This document shows, in pieces, positions 39,841 to 47,673 of a stretch of 64,000 bases of DNA. The notes beneath the pieces were generated by a model. The model did no database searches, was not told where the DNA came from, and worked only from the letters and a program-made list of their open reading frames with translations. This stretch comes from Afipia birgiae 34632 (lineage in GTDB: Bacteria; Pseudomonadota; Alphaproteobacteria; Rhizobiales; Xanthobacteraceae): positions 444,779-508,778 of the forward strand of contig NZ_HG326652.1 of NCBI RefSeq assembly GCF_000308295.2, written 5' to 3'. Positions within the stretch are counted from its first letter, which is position 1; every line of letters starts with the position of its first letter. Both the position numbers and the translations under genes were made by a program.

Positions 39841-40298
39841 GCGCTCTCTGCGTCGCAGGCTTCCGTGAAGACCAGAGGCTTGCCGGTTTCAAGAATGCTC
39901 TTGAGGCTGGACAGGACGAGTGGCCATCCGCCGGAGATGCTGGGCAAGGTCTTGCTGCCCTCCGCGAAGCCCTCGTGCGTGACGGTGAGCTTGACCGCGT
40001 TGTTTTCCTGTTCGAGCACGAACGTGACGCGCGACGGCCGCTCCTTGATCATGTCCTCGTCGAAAACCGAATGCCAGCTGTAGACCAGCCGGCGCGGCGG
40101 GTCGGATTCGAGGATGACGCATTCGTTCACCACCTTGCCGCCCTTGTGCATTTGCATGGGGGAGCCGACCTTCCAGTCCGAGTGCAGGCTGCATCCGAAC
40201 CAGTAGCTCAGCGTGAACTCCCTGTCGGTCAGGGCATGCCAGAGCTTGTCCGGCGTGGTCTTGATGTAGGTGGTGTAAATGAATTCAGGCTTACTCAT
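39837..40298 (-). CDS. SRPBCC (AHSA1-type) protein 2
   Basis: 153 aa, start MSKPEFIYTTYIKTTPDKLWHALT. Closely related in its first codons and upstream 29 bases to protein 3, so these two look like a tandem duplication. The C-terminal part SGGWPLVLSSLKSILETGKPL is the AHSA1 signature. Its stop overlaps the next start by four bases. Confidence 0.88.
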   Translation of the reverse strand: MSKPEFIYTTYIKTTPDKLWHALTDREFTLSYWFGCSLHSDWKVGSPMQMHKGGKVVNECVILESDPPRRLVYSWHSVFDEDMIKERPSRVTFVLEQENNAVKLTVTHEGFAEGSKTLPSISGGWPLVLSSLKSILETGKPLVFTEACDAESA

Positions 40299-40335
40299 CA
40301 CGCTTCTCCTCGATGTTTCCAGTTGACCAGCTCAA

Positions 40336-40797
40336 TTAGCCGGCGCGTTTCCAGAGCTTTGTTGTCATCGGCATGGCCGATCCGGATTCGAGCAGGCTCT
40401 TGAGGCTGGATAGAACCGCCGGCCAGCCTGCCGAGATGCCGCGCAGGCCTTCCTCGGTGAGATCGGTGTGGGTGACGGTCAGCCGCACCGCATCCATGAA
40501 TTCATCGATGGCGAATGTGACTTTCGATATCTTGTCGGGATCGCCCGCGTCCGCAGGTGGCGCCCATGTCAGGACCAGACGATGCGGCGGCACGCTTTCG
40601 ACAATAGTTCCGGTCACCGCGACGTCGGATGGATCGTCATAGTTTTCGTGCCGCCATGACGCGCCCTCCGCCCAATCCGAGGCATTGCGACGGCGGCCCC
40701 AGAATTCCTTCGTCATTTCGGGATTCTTCAGCGCCTCCCACACCTTCTCGGGCGTGGTCTGGATGTAGATGGTGTAGACGAATTCAGGCTTACTCAT
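40336..40797 (-). CDS. SRPBCC (AHSA1-type) protein 3
   Basis: 153 aa, start MSKPEFVYTIYIQTTPEKVWEALKNPEMTKEFWG; ends with LSSLKSLLESGSAMPMTTKLWKRAG. It starts inside the last codons of the ArsR gene (ATGAGTAAG overlaps GAGTAA), so translation is coupled. First of three AHSA1 paralogues. Confidence 0.88.
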   Translation of the reverse strand: MSKPEFVYTIYIQTTPEKVWEALKNPEMTKEFWGRRRNASDWAEGASWRHENYDDPSDVAVTGTIVESVPPHRLVLTWAPPADAGDPDKISKVTFAIDEFMDAVRLTVTHTDLTEEGLRGISAGWPAVLSSLKSLLESGSAMPMTTKLWKRAG

Positions 40798-41104
40798 CAC
40801 GCTTCTCCAGTTGACGTTTTAGCTCGCCGAGCGCGACCAGCTTGGCGCGCTCGAATTTCCTGATCCATCGTTCGCCGATTTCGTGGATCGGCACGGGGTT
40901 GAGATAGTGAAGCTTCTCGCGGCCATGCTTCAGCGTGGTGACGAGGTTTGCCGCCTCCAGAATCCCGAGATGCTTGGTCACGGCCTGCCGCGTCATGGCG
41001 AGGCCGTCGCAGAGTTCGAGCAACGTCTGTCCGTTGCGGGCGTGAAGCCGGTCCAGCAATGAGCGCCGCGATGCATCCGCCAGTGCCTTGAAGACCTCAT
41101 CCAT
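40790..41104 (-). CDS. ArsR-family transcriptional regulator
   Basis: 104 aa winged helix: MDEVFKALADASRRSLLDRLHARNGQTLLELCDGLAMTRQAVTKHLGILE-type sequence. No CxC metal site is seen, as in the non-metal subgroup that pairs with AHSA1/SRPBCC genes. The ATG at 41104 (MDEVFKALAD) is preferred over an upstream one at 41122. It overlaps the next gene by eight bases. It probably represses its own operon. Confidence 0.9.
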   Translation of the reverse strand: MDEVFKALADASRRSLLDRLHARNGQTLLELCDGLAMTRQAVTKHLGILEAANLVTTLKHGREKLHYLNPVPIHEIGERWIRKFERAKLVALGELKRQLEKRDE

Positions 41105-41235
41105 GGTCAGGATAATAGGCAACCAAATGGTTGCATGTCAAGCTGGCGTTCAGATCATTTTTGCGCGGCGTTTGAACCGCTTGCATTTCCGCGGCGGCTC
41201 ACTCTTTGATGCCGGCCTGTGCATCGGGGATTTTC

Positions 41236-41850
41236 ATGTCGCTTCAGGTCTATCTCGCCTACGTCGCCGCCTGCGTCGCGCTCGCGATCCTGCCGGGTCC
41301 GATCGTCACCCTCGTGATTGCCAACGGTCTGCGCTACGGCACGCGCGCGGCGCTCACCAACATTGCCGGGGCGCAGGTGGGCCTTGTGATCATCATCGGC
41401 ATTATTGCGGTCGGCCTGACGTCGCTGATGGCCACGATGGGTTACTGGTTCGAATGGGTGCGGTTTGCCGGCGCGGCCTATCTCGTCTGGCTCGGCATCA
41501 GGTTGTTTCTGTCGAGCGGCGCGATGTCGGCAACGGATGCGCCGCCGCCGCCGCGCGGCGGATTTTTCCTGCAGGGATTTCTGGTCCTGCTGAGCAATCC
41601 GAAGGTGCTGGTGTTTTTCGGCGCGTTCATTCCGCAGTTCGTCGACATGCAGCAGGATCACCTGCCGCAGGTGGTGGTGCTCGGTGTTACGTTCACGGTG
41701 ATCGCGGCGCTGACCGACGGGGCCTATGCGCTGCTGGCCGGACGCGCGGGCAAGATCCTTTCGGCGCGGCGCGTGCGGCTGGTGTCGCGCATCTCCGGCG
41801 GCTTCATGATCGGCGGCGGCATCTGGCTTGCGCTGACGCGTGCGAGGTAA
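41236..41850 (+). CDS. LysE family amino-acid exporter
   Basis: 204 aa, about six helices. Start MSLQVYLAYVAACVALAILPGPIVTLVIANGLRYGTRAAL contains the LysE signature PGP followed by the G-x3-G pattern; QGFLVLLSNPKVLVFFGAFIPQF is the second signature. Exports an amino acid or similar small molecule. ATG at 41236 is chosen over one ten codons upstream. Divergent from the ArsR operon; the next gene starts two bases after the stop. Confidence 0.88.
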   Translation: MSLQVYLAYVAACVALAILPGPIVTLVIANGLRYGTRAALTNIAGAQVGLVIIIGIIAVGLTSLMATMGYWFEWVRFAGAAYLVWLGIRLFLSSGAMSATDAPPPPRGGFFLQGFLVLLSNPKVLVFFGAFIPQFVDMQQDHLPQVVVLGVTFTVIAALTDGAYALLAGRAGKILSARRVRLVSRISGGFMIGGGIWLALTRAR

Positions 41851-41852
41851 CG

Positions 41853-42830
41853 ATGCTGCCGGATATTCCGTGGTTCGTTTACGCGATGCTGCTGGCGCCG
41901 GTCGGCCTCATCGTGTTCGCCGCGATCTACAAATATCTGGAGGTCCGCGCCGCGAGCGACTGGCCGAGCACGCCGGGCAAGGTCGTCGTCTCGAAGCCCG
42001 AAGTGCGGCAGGTCAAGGTGATCGACAGCGACCGCGAGGTCGGGCATCGCTTCGAGGAACGCGATTTCGCCAACGTCACCTACGAGTACTCCATCGCCGG
42101 ACAGGTCTATCGCTGCAACCGCGTCACCATCGGCGAGGATCGCGGGAATTTCGAGGTGGCGGAGACCATCGCGCGCTATCCCGTCGGCAAGTCCGTGACC
42201 GTCTATTACAATCCGAACAAGCGGAGCGAAGCCGTGCTTGAGCGCGACATGCCCAAGGGCATGTGGGGCTGCCTCGGCTGGATGGTGGTGATCGCGGTCA
42301 TTCTGGTGTTCGGCTCCGCGATCGGTTTTCACAAGCTGACCGATTTTGTTTCGACCAAGCTCACCAATCCCGAAATGTCGGGCATGACGGTGGCCTTGGG
42401 TGCGTTCGGTGCGGCGATCGCGCTGTTCGCGCTGGGGCTCCATCGTCAGGCGTCGCTCGCGAAAAAATGGCCGGTGGTGCAGGGCAGGATCAAGACATCA
42501 GGCCTGGAGCAATTCCGCGGCAAGGCCGACGAGGGTCGCTCGCGCGGACCGATCATGTTCAAGGCGAAGATTTCCTACACCTACCGCTACCAGAACGCTG
42601 AATACACCGGCTTCGTGGCCAGTATGAGCGGACAGGTCGCTTCCACCTCCGACTGGGGTGTGCAGCGTTTCGTCAAGAAGTATCGCGACGGCCAGACCGT
42701 CGATGTCTACGTCAACCCGCAAAATTCGTCCGAAGCAGTGCTGGAGCCGCGCGTCACCGCTGCATGGGTTCTGTGGCTGTCCGCCATCGCGATCTGGGGC
42801 GTGGCGTATTATGTCGCGGTCAACGGGTAG
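41853..42830 (+). CDS. DUF3592 domain membrane protein
   Basis: 325 aa. Two similar halves, each with a soluble beta-rich part of the DUF3592 type (residues about 30-120 and 200-310), with YYNPNKRSEAVLER and VYVNPQNSSEAVLEP as repeated ends, and hydrophobic segments at 7-27, about 140-160, 177-195 and at the C-terminus. The function of the family is unknown. The start overlaps the tail of the lysE-type gene closely (two bases apart), so they probably form an operon. A longer in-frame extension upstream reads the lysE gene out of frame and is not real. Confidence 0.8.
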   Translation: MLPDIPWFVYAMLLAPVGLIVFAAIYKYLEVRAASDWPSTPGKVVVSKPEVRQVKVIDSDREVGHRFEERDFANVTYEYSIAGQVYRCNRVTIGEDRGNFEVAETIARYPVGKSVTVYYNPNKRSEAVLERDMPKGMWGCLGWMVVIAVILVFGSAIGFHKLTDFVSTKLTNPEMSGMTVALGAFGAAIALFALGLHRQASLAKKWPVVQGRIKTSGLEQFRGKADEGRSRGPIMFKAKISYTYRYQNAEYTGFVASMSGQVASTSDWGVQRFVKKYRDGQTVDVYVNPQNSSEAVLEPRVTAAWVLWLSAIAIWGVAYYVAVNG

Positions 42831-42869
42831 GCGAGATTAATTGGGATCGAGTGGGCTGCAGTTTTCTTA

Positions 42870-42892
42870 CCTCTCCCGCGAGCGGGGAGAGG
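42870..42892. repeat. Short CCTCTCCC/GGGAGAGG palindrome
   Basis: CCTCTCCCGC and GCGGGGAGAGG form a hairpin over GA, the core of the family D motif. It lies between convergent genes and can act as a terminator. Confidence 0.55.
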
Positions 42893-42945
42893 GGGGTGGA
42901 TCGCGGTTGCAAAGTGATCACGCTTAGTATTCGTTCATCTGCGCG

Positions 42946-43758
42946 TCACTCGGCCGGCATCAGCTTTCTGGCGTGCAGCGTCTCTTCGATCTCGCGCAGG
43001 ACTCGCGCCAGCCGCTCCGCCCATTGATGCTGGCCGGACTGGTCGTCGATCAGATCCTGACGGATCTCGATGCCGGTGTGCATCAGGCCGCGCTGTTCGC
43101 CGTGCACCGGGATGGTGTAGTCGGTTGCGTCGCTGACCGCATAGGGTTCGTTGTCGCCGACCACGAGATCGCCCTCGTGGCGCAGCCTGTCCCGCAACAG
43201 ATGCGGCAGCCGGTCGTCGCGATGATACAGCGTGCCGATGTGCCAGGGGCGGGCGATGCCGGCATAGACCGGCGTGAAGGAATGCAGCGACACCAGAATG
43301 GTCGGCAGTCCCTGCGCCTTGCGCTGATCCAGCGCCTGCGCGATCCGCGCGTGATAGGGCGCGAACACCGCCTGCCGGCGCGCGGTCACCTGTTCATGGT
43401 TGAGCCCGCCGTTGCCGAGAATTTCCGTCGCCTCGCTGATCAGCGGGATCGAGCCGGGGCTGTCGAACGGCCGGTTGCAGTCGATTACCAGGCGCGAATA
43501 GCGCTGCGCGATCAGGTGGACGTCCATTTCCTTCGCAAGCCACGTCGCGACCTCGGCGATGCCGATATCCCGCGCGATATGGCGTTCATGTTCGCCGGCG
43601 TGCACGCCGAGATCGCCGAGCGCGCGCGGGATCAGCCGGCCGTAATGATCGCAGGTGAAGAAGAACGGCGAGCGGCTCCCGGCATTTTCCTCGAGAACCG
43701 GGGGAACTTCGTCGTCCTCAAGGAGTCGTCGTGTGTCGCTCGTTTCGTGCACGGTCAT
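42946..43758 (-). CDS. N-formylglutamate amidohydrolase family protein
   Basis: 270 aa. The family signature is FFFTCDHYGRLIPRALGDL at about residues 31-49, followed by HIARDIGIAEVATWLAKEMDVHLIAQRYSRLVIDCNR and VSLHSFTPVYAGIARPW. Members cleave N-formylglutamate in histidine degradation, but hut genes are not nearby, so the real substrate may differ. ATG at 43758 (MTVHETSDTRRLL) is preferred; the frame extends 37 codons further up into unlikely sequence. It is divergent from the first transglutaminase gene. Confidence 0.88.
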   Translation of the reverse strand: MTVHETSDTRRLLEDDEVPPVLEENAGSRSPFFFTCDHYGRLIPRALGDLGVHAGEHERHIARDIGIAEVATWLAKEMDVHLIAQRYSRLVIDCNRPFDSPGSIPLISEATEILGNGGLNHEQVTARRQAVFAPYHARIAQALDQRKAQGLPTILVSLHSFTPVYAGIARPWHIGTLYHRDDRLPHLLRDRLRHEGDLVVGDNEPYAVSDATDYTIPVHGEQRGLMHTGIEIRQDLIDDQSGQHQWAERLARVLREIEETLHARKLMPAE

Positions 43759-43843
43759 CGTCTGATTGTTGCCTAGCGCTGTGGCATCCAAGCCCAACAA
43801 TGAGCCGGAAGTGCAGCAGAAATAGCATGTACGATCTAAGCAC

Positions 43844-44761
43844 ATGAGTATAGCCGCCGCGAACGCCACGATGCCTTTGCTGACGATTCACCACAAGACC
43901 GAGTATCGCTACGACCGCCCGGTGGCGTTCGGCGAGCACCGGGTCATGCTGCGTCCGCGTGACGGCCATGACATTCATGTGCTGTCGGAGCGGCTCGATA
44001 TTTCGCCGCAACCGTCCTCGCTGCGCCGCATTCACGATGTGTTCGGCAACAGCGTCGCGATTGCCGACTTCGACACCGAGTCGGACCGGCTGGTGTTCGA
44101 TTCGACGGTCACCGTCGAACACTATCCGCTTGAGAACATCGAACTGATGCCGGATGACGACGCCTACTATTACCCCTTTGCCTACGACCACGACGAACTG
44201 ACCGACCTGGCGTCGTCGATGACGCCGCAATACAGCGATCCCGAAGGCGAGCTGGCGGCATGGGCGCGGCAGTTTCTGAGCGACGGAAGCCGGACCAGAA
44301 CGCTGGACCTGCTGATCGGCATGACCCACGGCGTGCGGCAGTCGTTCGGCTATCGCAAGCGCCACGAACAGGGCACCCAGCATCCGCTCGATACGCTCAG
44401 CATCGGCTCAGGCACCTGCCGCGATTTCGCACTGTTCATGATGGAGGCGCTGCGCCGCCTCGGCGTCGCGTCGCGCTTCGTCAGCGGCTATATCTTCATC
44501 CCCGGCGACGAGGCCCATGGCTACGTCGGCGGCGGCTCGACCCACGCCTGGGTGCGGGCCTATCTGCCGGGCGCGGGCTGGGTGGAGTTCGATCCCACCA
44601 ATGGCATCGTCGGCAGCCGCGATCTCATTCGTGTCGCGGTGGCGCGCGATCCGCATCAGGCGATCCCGCTTCACGGCACATATTTGGGACCGGCCGACGC
44701 CCATCTCGGGATGGATGTCACCATCCATGTTCTCTCTGTCGGTGAAGAAATGAAGCACTAG
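43844..44761 (+). CDS. Transglutaminase-like protein 1
   Basis: 305 aa. Two domains: an N-terminal beta sandwich (LLTIHHKTEYRYDRPVAFGEHRVMLRPRDGHD) and a transglutaminase core with Cys in SGTCRDFALFMMEAL, His in GGGSTHAWVRAYLPG and Asp in WVEFDPTNG. Cytosolic cysteine peptidase or transglutaminase role; substrate unknown. The ATG at 43844 is slightly before other plausible ATG codons (43871). Its stop codon TAG lies in the CTAG at the left end of a paired-hairpin repeat. Confidence 0.9.
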   Translation: MSIAAANATMPLLTIHHKTEYRYDRPVAFGEHRVMLRPRDGHDIHVLSERLDISPQPSSLRRIHDVFGNSVAIADFDTESDRLVFDSTVTVEHYPLENIELMPDDDAYYYPFAYDHDELTDLASSMTPQYSDPEGELAAWARQFLSDGSRTRTLDLLIGMTHGVRQSFGYRKRHEQGTQHPLDTLSIGSGTCRDFALFMMEALRRLGVASRFVSGYIFIPGDEAHGYVGGGSTHAWVRAYLPGAGWVEFDPTNGIVGSRDLIRVAVARDPHQAIPLHGTYLGPADAHLGMDVTIHVLSVGEEMKH

Positions 44762-44917
44762 TGTGGTGGTTCGCAAGTCCATTTTTACAGCTCGTTCCTT
44801 TGCAAACTTGCGAACCAAAACCACACTAAAATTATAGTTTTCTGGTGTCCTTTAGAATCCGAAGTTCGCTACGGAGGATGCTGCAAAATGAGGCGAACTT
44901 CGGATTCAGGACACCAG
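44758..44917. repeat. Paired bulged hairpins, repeat family A, copy 4
   Basis: The first hairpin (44758-44828) pairs CTAGTGTGGTGGTTCGCAAG with CTTGCGAACC-AAAA-CCACACT. The second (44842-44917) pairs CTGGTGTCC-TTTA-GAATCCG with CGGATTCAGGACACCAG. The loop holds GGATGCTGCAAAATGAGGC. The first base run CTAG supplies the stop of the upstream gene; the right end is two bases from the next ATG. Confidence 0.9.
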
Positions 44918-44919
44918 GC

Positions 44920-45741
44920 ATGCTGATCCGGGTCGGATTCGAGATTTCCTACGGCGCTGTGGCGGAGACGCCGATGGTGGTCATGCTGCGGATTCATCCC
45001 TCGCGCGCGAAGGATATTGTCGGCGAGGAGACCATCATCACAGAACCGGATGTCCGCATCCGTTACTATCACGACACTTTCGGTAACATCTGCGGGCGGC
45101 TCACCGCGCCGCCGGGCGGCATCACGTTTCGGGGCGATGCGCTGGTGCGCGACACCGGCTTGCCCGATGCGGTCGTGCCCGAGGCGGAGCAGTTGCCGAT
45201 CGAGCAGTTGCCCGACGAGGTGCTGCTCTATCTGATGGCGAGCCGCTATTGCGAAACCGACCGGCTGACGGATTTTGCCTGGTCGCAGTTCGGCAATACG
45301 CCGCCCGGATGGCAGCGCGTGCAGGCGATCAATGCGTGGGTCCACAATCATGTGCGATTCGATTACCAGCAGGCGCGTCCGACCAAATCGGCCTTCGATG
45401 TGTTTCAGGAGCAGCAGGGTGTCTGCCGCGACTTCGCGCATCTGGCGCTGACATTGTGCCGCTGCATGAACATTCCGGCGCGGTACGTCACCGGCTACAT
45501 GGGCGACATCGGGATTCCCTATGATCCGGCGCCGATGGATTTGTCGGGCTGGTACGAGGTCTATCTCTCGGGTAAGTGGTACACATTCGATGCGCGCCAC
45601 AACAAACCGCGTATCGGCCGCATCCTGATGGGCACCGGCCGCGACGCGGCCGATGTCGCGCTGTCGACCAACTTCGGGCCGATGGTACTGAACAAGTTCG
45701 TCATCATCAGCGATGAGGTCATTGAAGCAAACGCGAGCTAA
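44920..45741 (+). CDS. Transglutaminase-like protein 2
   Basis: 273 aa. Start MLIRVGFEISYGAVAETPMVVMLRIHPSR is the usual N-terminus of this rhizobial group. Catalytic Cys in QQGVCRDFAHLALTLCR; the Asp of WYTFDARHN; no GGGSTHAW-like His segment, but SGWYEVYLSGKWY occupies that position with no His visible in this sentence-like motif. It may therefore be inactive or use another His. The ATG is two bases after a large repeat. It probably works with the upstream paralogue. Confidence 0.88.
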   Translation: MLIRVGFEISYGAVAETPMVVMLRIHPSRAKDIVGEETIITEPDVRIRYYHDTFGNICGRLTAPPGGITFRGDALVRDTGLPDAVVPEAEQLPIEQLPDEVLLYLMASRYCETDRLTDFAWSQFGNTPPGWQRVQAINAWVHNHVRFDYQQARPTKSAFDVFQEQQGVCRDFAHLALTLCRCMNIPARYVTGYMGDIGIPYDPAPMDLSGWYEVYLSGKWYTFDARHNKPRIGRILMGTGRDAADVALSTNFGPMVLNKFVIISDEVIEANAS

Positions 45742-45746
45742 CCGCG

Positions 45747-46139
45747 ATGACCGAGCGTCTGTTCGTCTATGGCACCCTCAGGCGCGGCTCCCGGCATCCG
45801 TTGGCAGAGCAGTTGGCGGCCAAGGCCAGTTATCTCGGCGAGGCGCGCCTCAACGGCCGGCTCTATCGCATCACGCATTATCCCGGCGCGGTCGCGTCCA
45901 GCCAGCCCGGCGAGTGGGTTCTAGGGGACGTCTATGTCCTGCTGGATCCCGGTTTTCTGACCGCGCTGGACCGGTACGAAGGCTGCGCCCCCAGCGACGC
46001 CAAGCCGACGCAGTATCTGCGGCAGCTTCAGAGCGTGGCACTGTCCGACGGCACCGCCGTCGAGGCCTGGACCTACATCTACAACTGGCCGGTCGGGAAA
46101 CTCGACCGGATCATGTCGGGCCGCTTCGAAGACGCGTAG
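45747..46139 (+). CDS. Gamma-glutamylcyclotransferase-like protein
   Basis: 130 aa. Start MTERLFVYGTLRRGSRHPLAEQLAAKASYLGEARLNGRLYRI with the VYGTLRRG loop of the AIG2/GGCT fold; LDRYEGCAPSD is the second family motif with the conserved Glu. The gene follows the second transglutaminase by five bases, so they form an operon. Some members cyclise gamma-glutamyl amino acids; not proved here. Confidence 0.87.
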   Translation: MTERLFVYGTLRRGSRHPLAEQLAAKASYLGEARLNGRLYRITHYPGAVASSQPGEWVLGDVYVLLDPGFLTALDRYEGCAPSDAKPTQYLRQLQSVALSDGTAVEAWTYIYNWPVGKLDRIMSGRFEDA

Positions 46140-46141
46140 TC

Positions 46142-46765
46142 TCAGGCCACCGCCTGCGCCGAAGCCGCGAGCGCCGCTGTGTCTTTCACGACAATCGCGA
46201 AACGATCCGCCAGTTCGGACAAAGCAACGCGATGCACCACGCTGGCCGGGATCGTGCCGCCGAGCGGATCGGGAAGGTCGCGGGTCGCGGTCGCGTTGGC
46301 GACGACCGTTGTGCGGTATTTCAGGTCGAGCGCGGCGCGCGCGGTGGCGCTGACGCACATATGGGTCATGAAGCCCGCCAGGATCAGTTCGGAACGGCCG
46401 GTGCTTCTCACCAGCGCGTCGAGATCGGTGCCTGCGAAGGCATTCGGCAGGTTCTTGCGCACCACCACTTCACCCGCAGCCGGCGTCAGCAATTGGATGA
46501 TGGGGGCATAAGGCCCGTCCTCGGCGAACAGCGGGCGGCCCGCAGGCGCATGCTGCACAATATGGAACACCGGAACGCCCTGCGCGCGCGCCAGCTTCAG
46601 CAGTTTGGCGGCTTCCACAATGGCGGCATCGACGCCGTCCAGCGGCAGGCTGCCCTTGGTGTATTCGAGCTGGGCGTCGATGATCACGAGGGCGGACTTG
46701 TCGAGCGCGCTCGGATGCAGCGGCGCGCCGGCGATCTGGAGCAGGGATTTCGGGGCAGGGGCCAT
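46142..46765 (-). CDS. Isochorismatase-like cysteine hydrolase
   Basis: 207 aa. Asp of SALVIIDAQLEYTKGSLPL, Lys of VVVRKNLPNAFAGTDL and nucleophilic Cys of LILAGFMTHMCVSATARAAL are all in place. The family hydrolyses amides (nicotinamidase, ureide or similar); specific substrate unknown. Convergent with the GGCT-like gene. ATG at 46765. Confidence 0.88.
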   Translation of the reverse strand: MAPAPKSLLQIAGAPLHPSALDKSALVIIDAQLEYTKGSLPLDGVDAAIVEAAKLLKLARAQGVPVFHIVQHAPAGRPLFAEDGPYAPIIQLLTPAAGEVVVRKNLPNAFAGTDLDALVRSTGRSELILAGFMTHMCVSATARAALDLKYRTTVVANATATRDLPDPLGGTIPASVVHRVALSELADRFAIVVKDTAALAASAQAVA

Positions 46766-46779
46766 GGATGCTTTCAGAT

Positions 46780-47148
46780 TTATGCTGATTTCTTGGGATT
46801 TTTCTTTTGGTCCATATAGGACCGCAGCACCGCGTTCATACGGCGTTGATAACCTTCACCACCTTTTTTGAAGAAGTCGAGAACATCTTCATCGACGCGA
46901 ATGGAGATGGCTTTCTTTTTTGCCGGAATGACGAAAACAGTATTTGACCAGTCGACGTCCTTGAACTCGGCCCAGTCGGGATCGTTCGCGATCGAGGCAT
47001 CGACCTCTTCGTCAGTCATGGCGCCGAGGCGCGCCAAGTCAGTCTGGCTTTTCTTGCGTTCCAAGCGCCCATCGGCATGCTCGATAATGCGCGTGCCGTC
47101 GGGCAGGGAGGCAACGAGTGTTACGATGTCTTCTTCAGATTTGCTCAT
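46780..47148 (-). CDS. brnA: BrnA antitoxin
   Basis: 122 aa. Antitoxin of the BrnT/BrnA system, carrying a ribbon-helix-helix: KKKAISIRVDEDVLDFFKKGGEGYQRRMNAVLRSYM. Its N-terminal part (MSKSEEDIVTLVASLPDG) is longer than the usual minimal BrnA. ATG at 47148 lies inside the last codons of brnT; ATG 47163 is also possible. Antitoxin binds the toxin and represses the operon. Confidence 0.9.
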   Translation of the reverse strand: MSKSEEDIVTLVASLPDGTRIIEHADGRLERKKSQTDLARLGAMTDEEVDASIANDPDWAEFKDVDWSNTVFVIPAKKKAISIRVDEDVLDFFKKGGEGYQRRMNAVLRSYMDQKKNPKKSA

Positions 47149-47425
47149 AGCGTTCTCGCTCATGTTTGCGCGCGCGCCGTGCTGAGATGATCCGTAAATT
47201 TTGCCCCCGTGGCGTGAAAATAATTGCCACGATGACGCCCTTTATCTTTCCCACAGTGACGTAGCGCGCTTCGTATTCGGGATGTTTGGAGCGATAGGTG
47301 TATTGTCCGGGATCATTCATAACCTCGGGAGCATCGAGAAAATCGATGCCGTGTTTCTCGATGTTGAACCGGCGCTCGGTTTCATCCCATTCCAATGCAC
47401 GTCTGCGAAATTCGTCGTCTGCCAT
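47135..47425 (-). CDS. brnT: BrnT ribonuclease toxin
   Basis: 96 aa. BrnT toxin with the typical pattern WDETERRFNIEKHGIDFLDAPEVM and IIFTPRGQNLRIISARRARKHERERY. It cleaves RNA in the cell and is neutralised by BrnA, encoded by the overlapping downstream gene. The start is MADDEFRRRALEWDE at 47425; a longer frame reaches 47476. A palindrome at 47516-47525 lies upstream and may be the operator. Confidence 0.9.
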   Translation of the reverse strand: MADDEFRRRALEWDETERRFNIEKHGIDFLDAPEVMNDPGQYTYRSKHPEYEARYVTVGKIKGVIVAIIFTPRGQNLRIISARRARKHERERYEQI

Positions 47426-47515
47426 ATGCGGCCCCACCTCGTACGAAGTGCCATCTTCATCGCCCTGTTCTCCCAAGGGTGTGGTGGTCGGGGCTTTGCC
47501 TCTGTAGACGATGTG

Positions 47516-47525
47516 TGTATATACA
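47516..47525. promoter_or_regulatory. TGTATATACA palindrome upstream of brnT
   Basis: A perfect 10-base palindrome about 90 bases before the brnT start in AT-rich sequence. Ribbon-helix-helix antitoxins of this type bind such inverted repeats, so it may be the autoregulatory site. Confidence 0.45.
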
Positions 47526-47673
47526 TTTGTATTTGGCGCAAATCAAGGCCGGTCTGGTGTGAATAGCCGGGACAATTGCGTTTCATTCGCGCGAGGTCTC
47601 CTTCGGACCTATATCCATGATCGGTTGGCAAACCCCCGAGTCTCAAACTTTCGAGCCTTAACTTTCGAGTCTC

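Noticed and set aside
41088..42830. A single 580-codon plus-strand frame that looks like one long gene
   Set aside because: Its first 255 codons run out of frame through the lysE-type gene and have Arg/Gly-rich nonsense composition; only the part from 41853 (DUF3592) is real.
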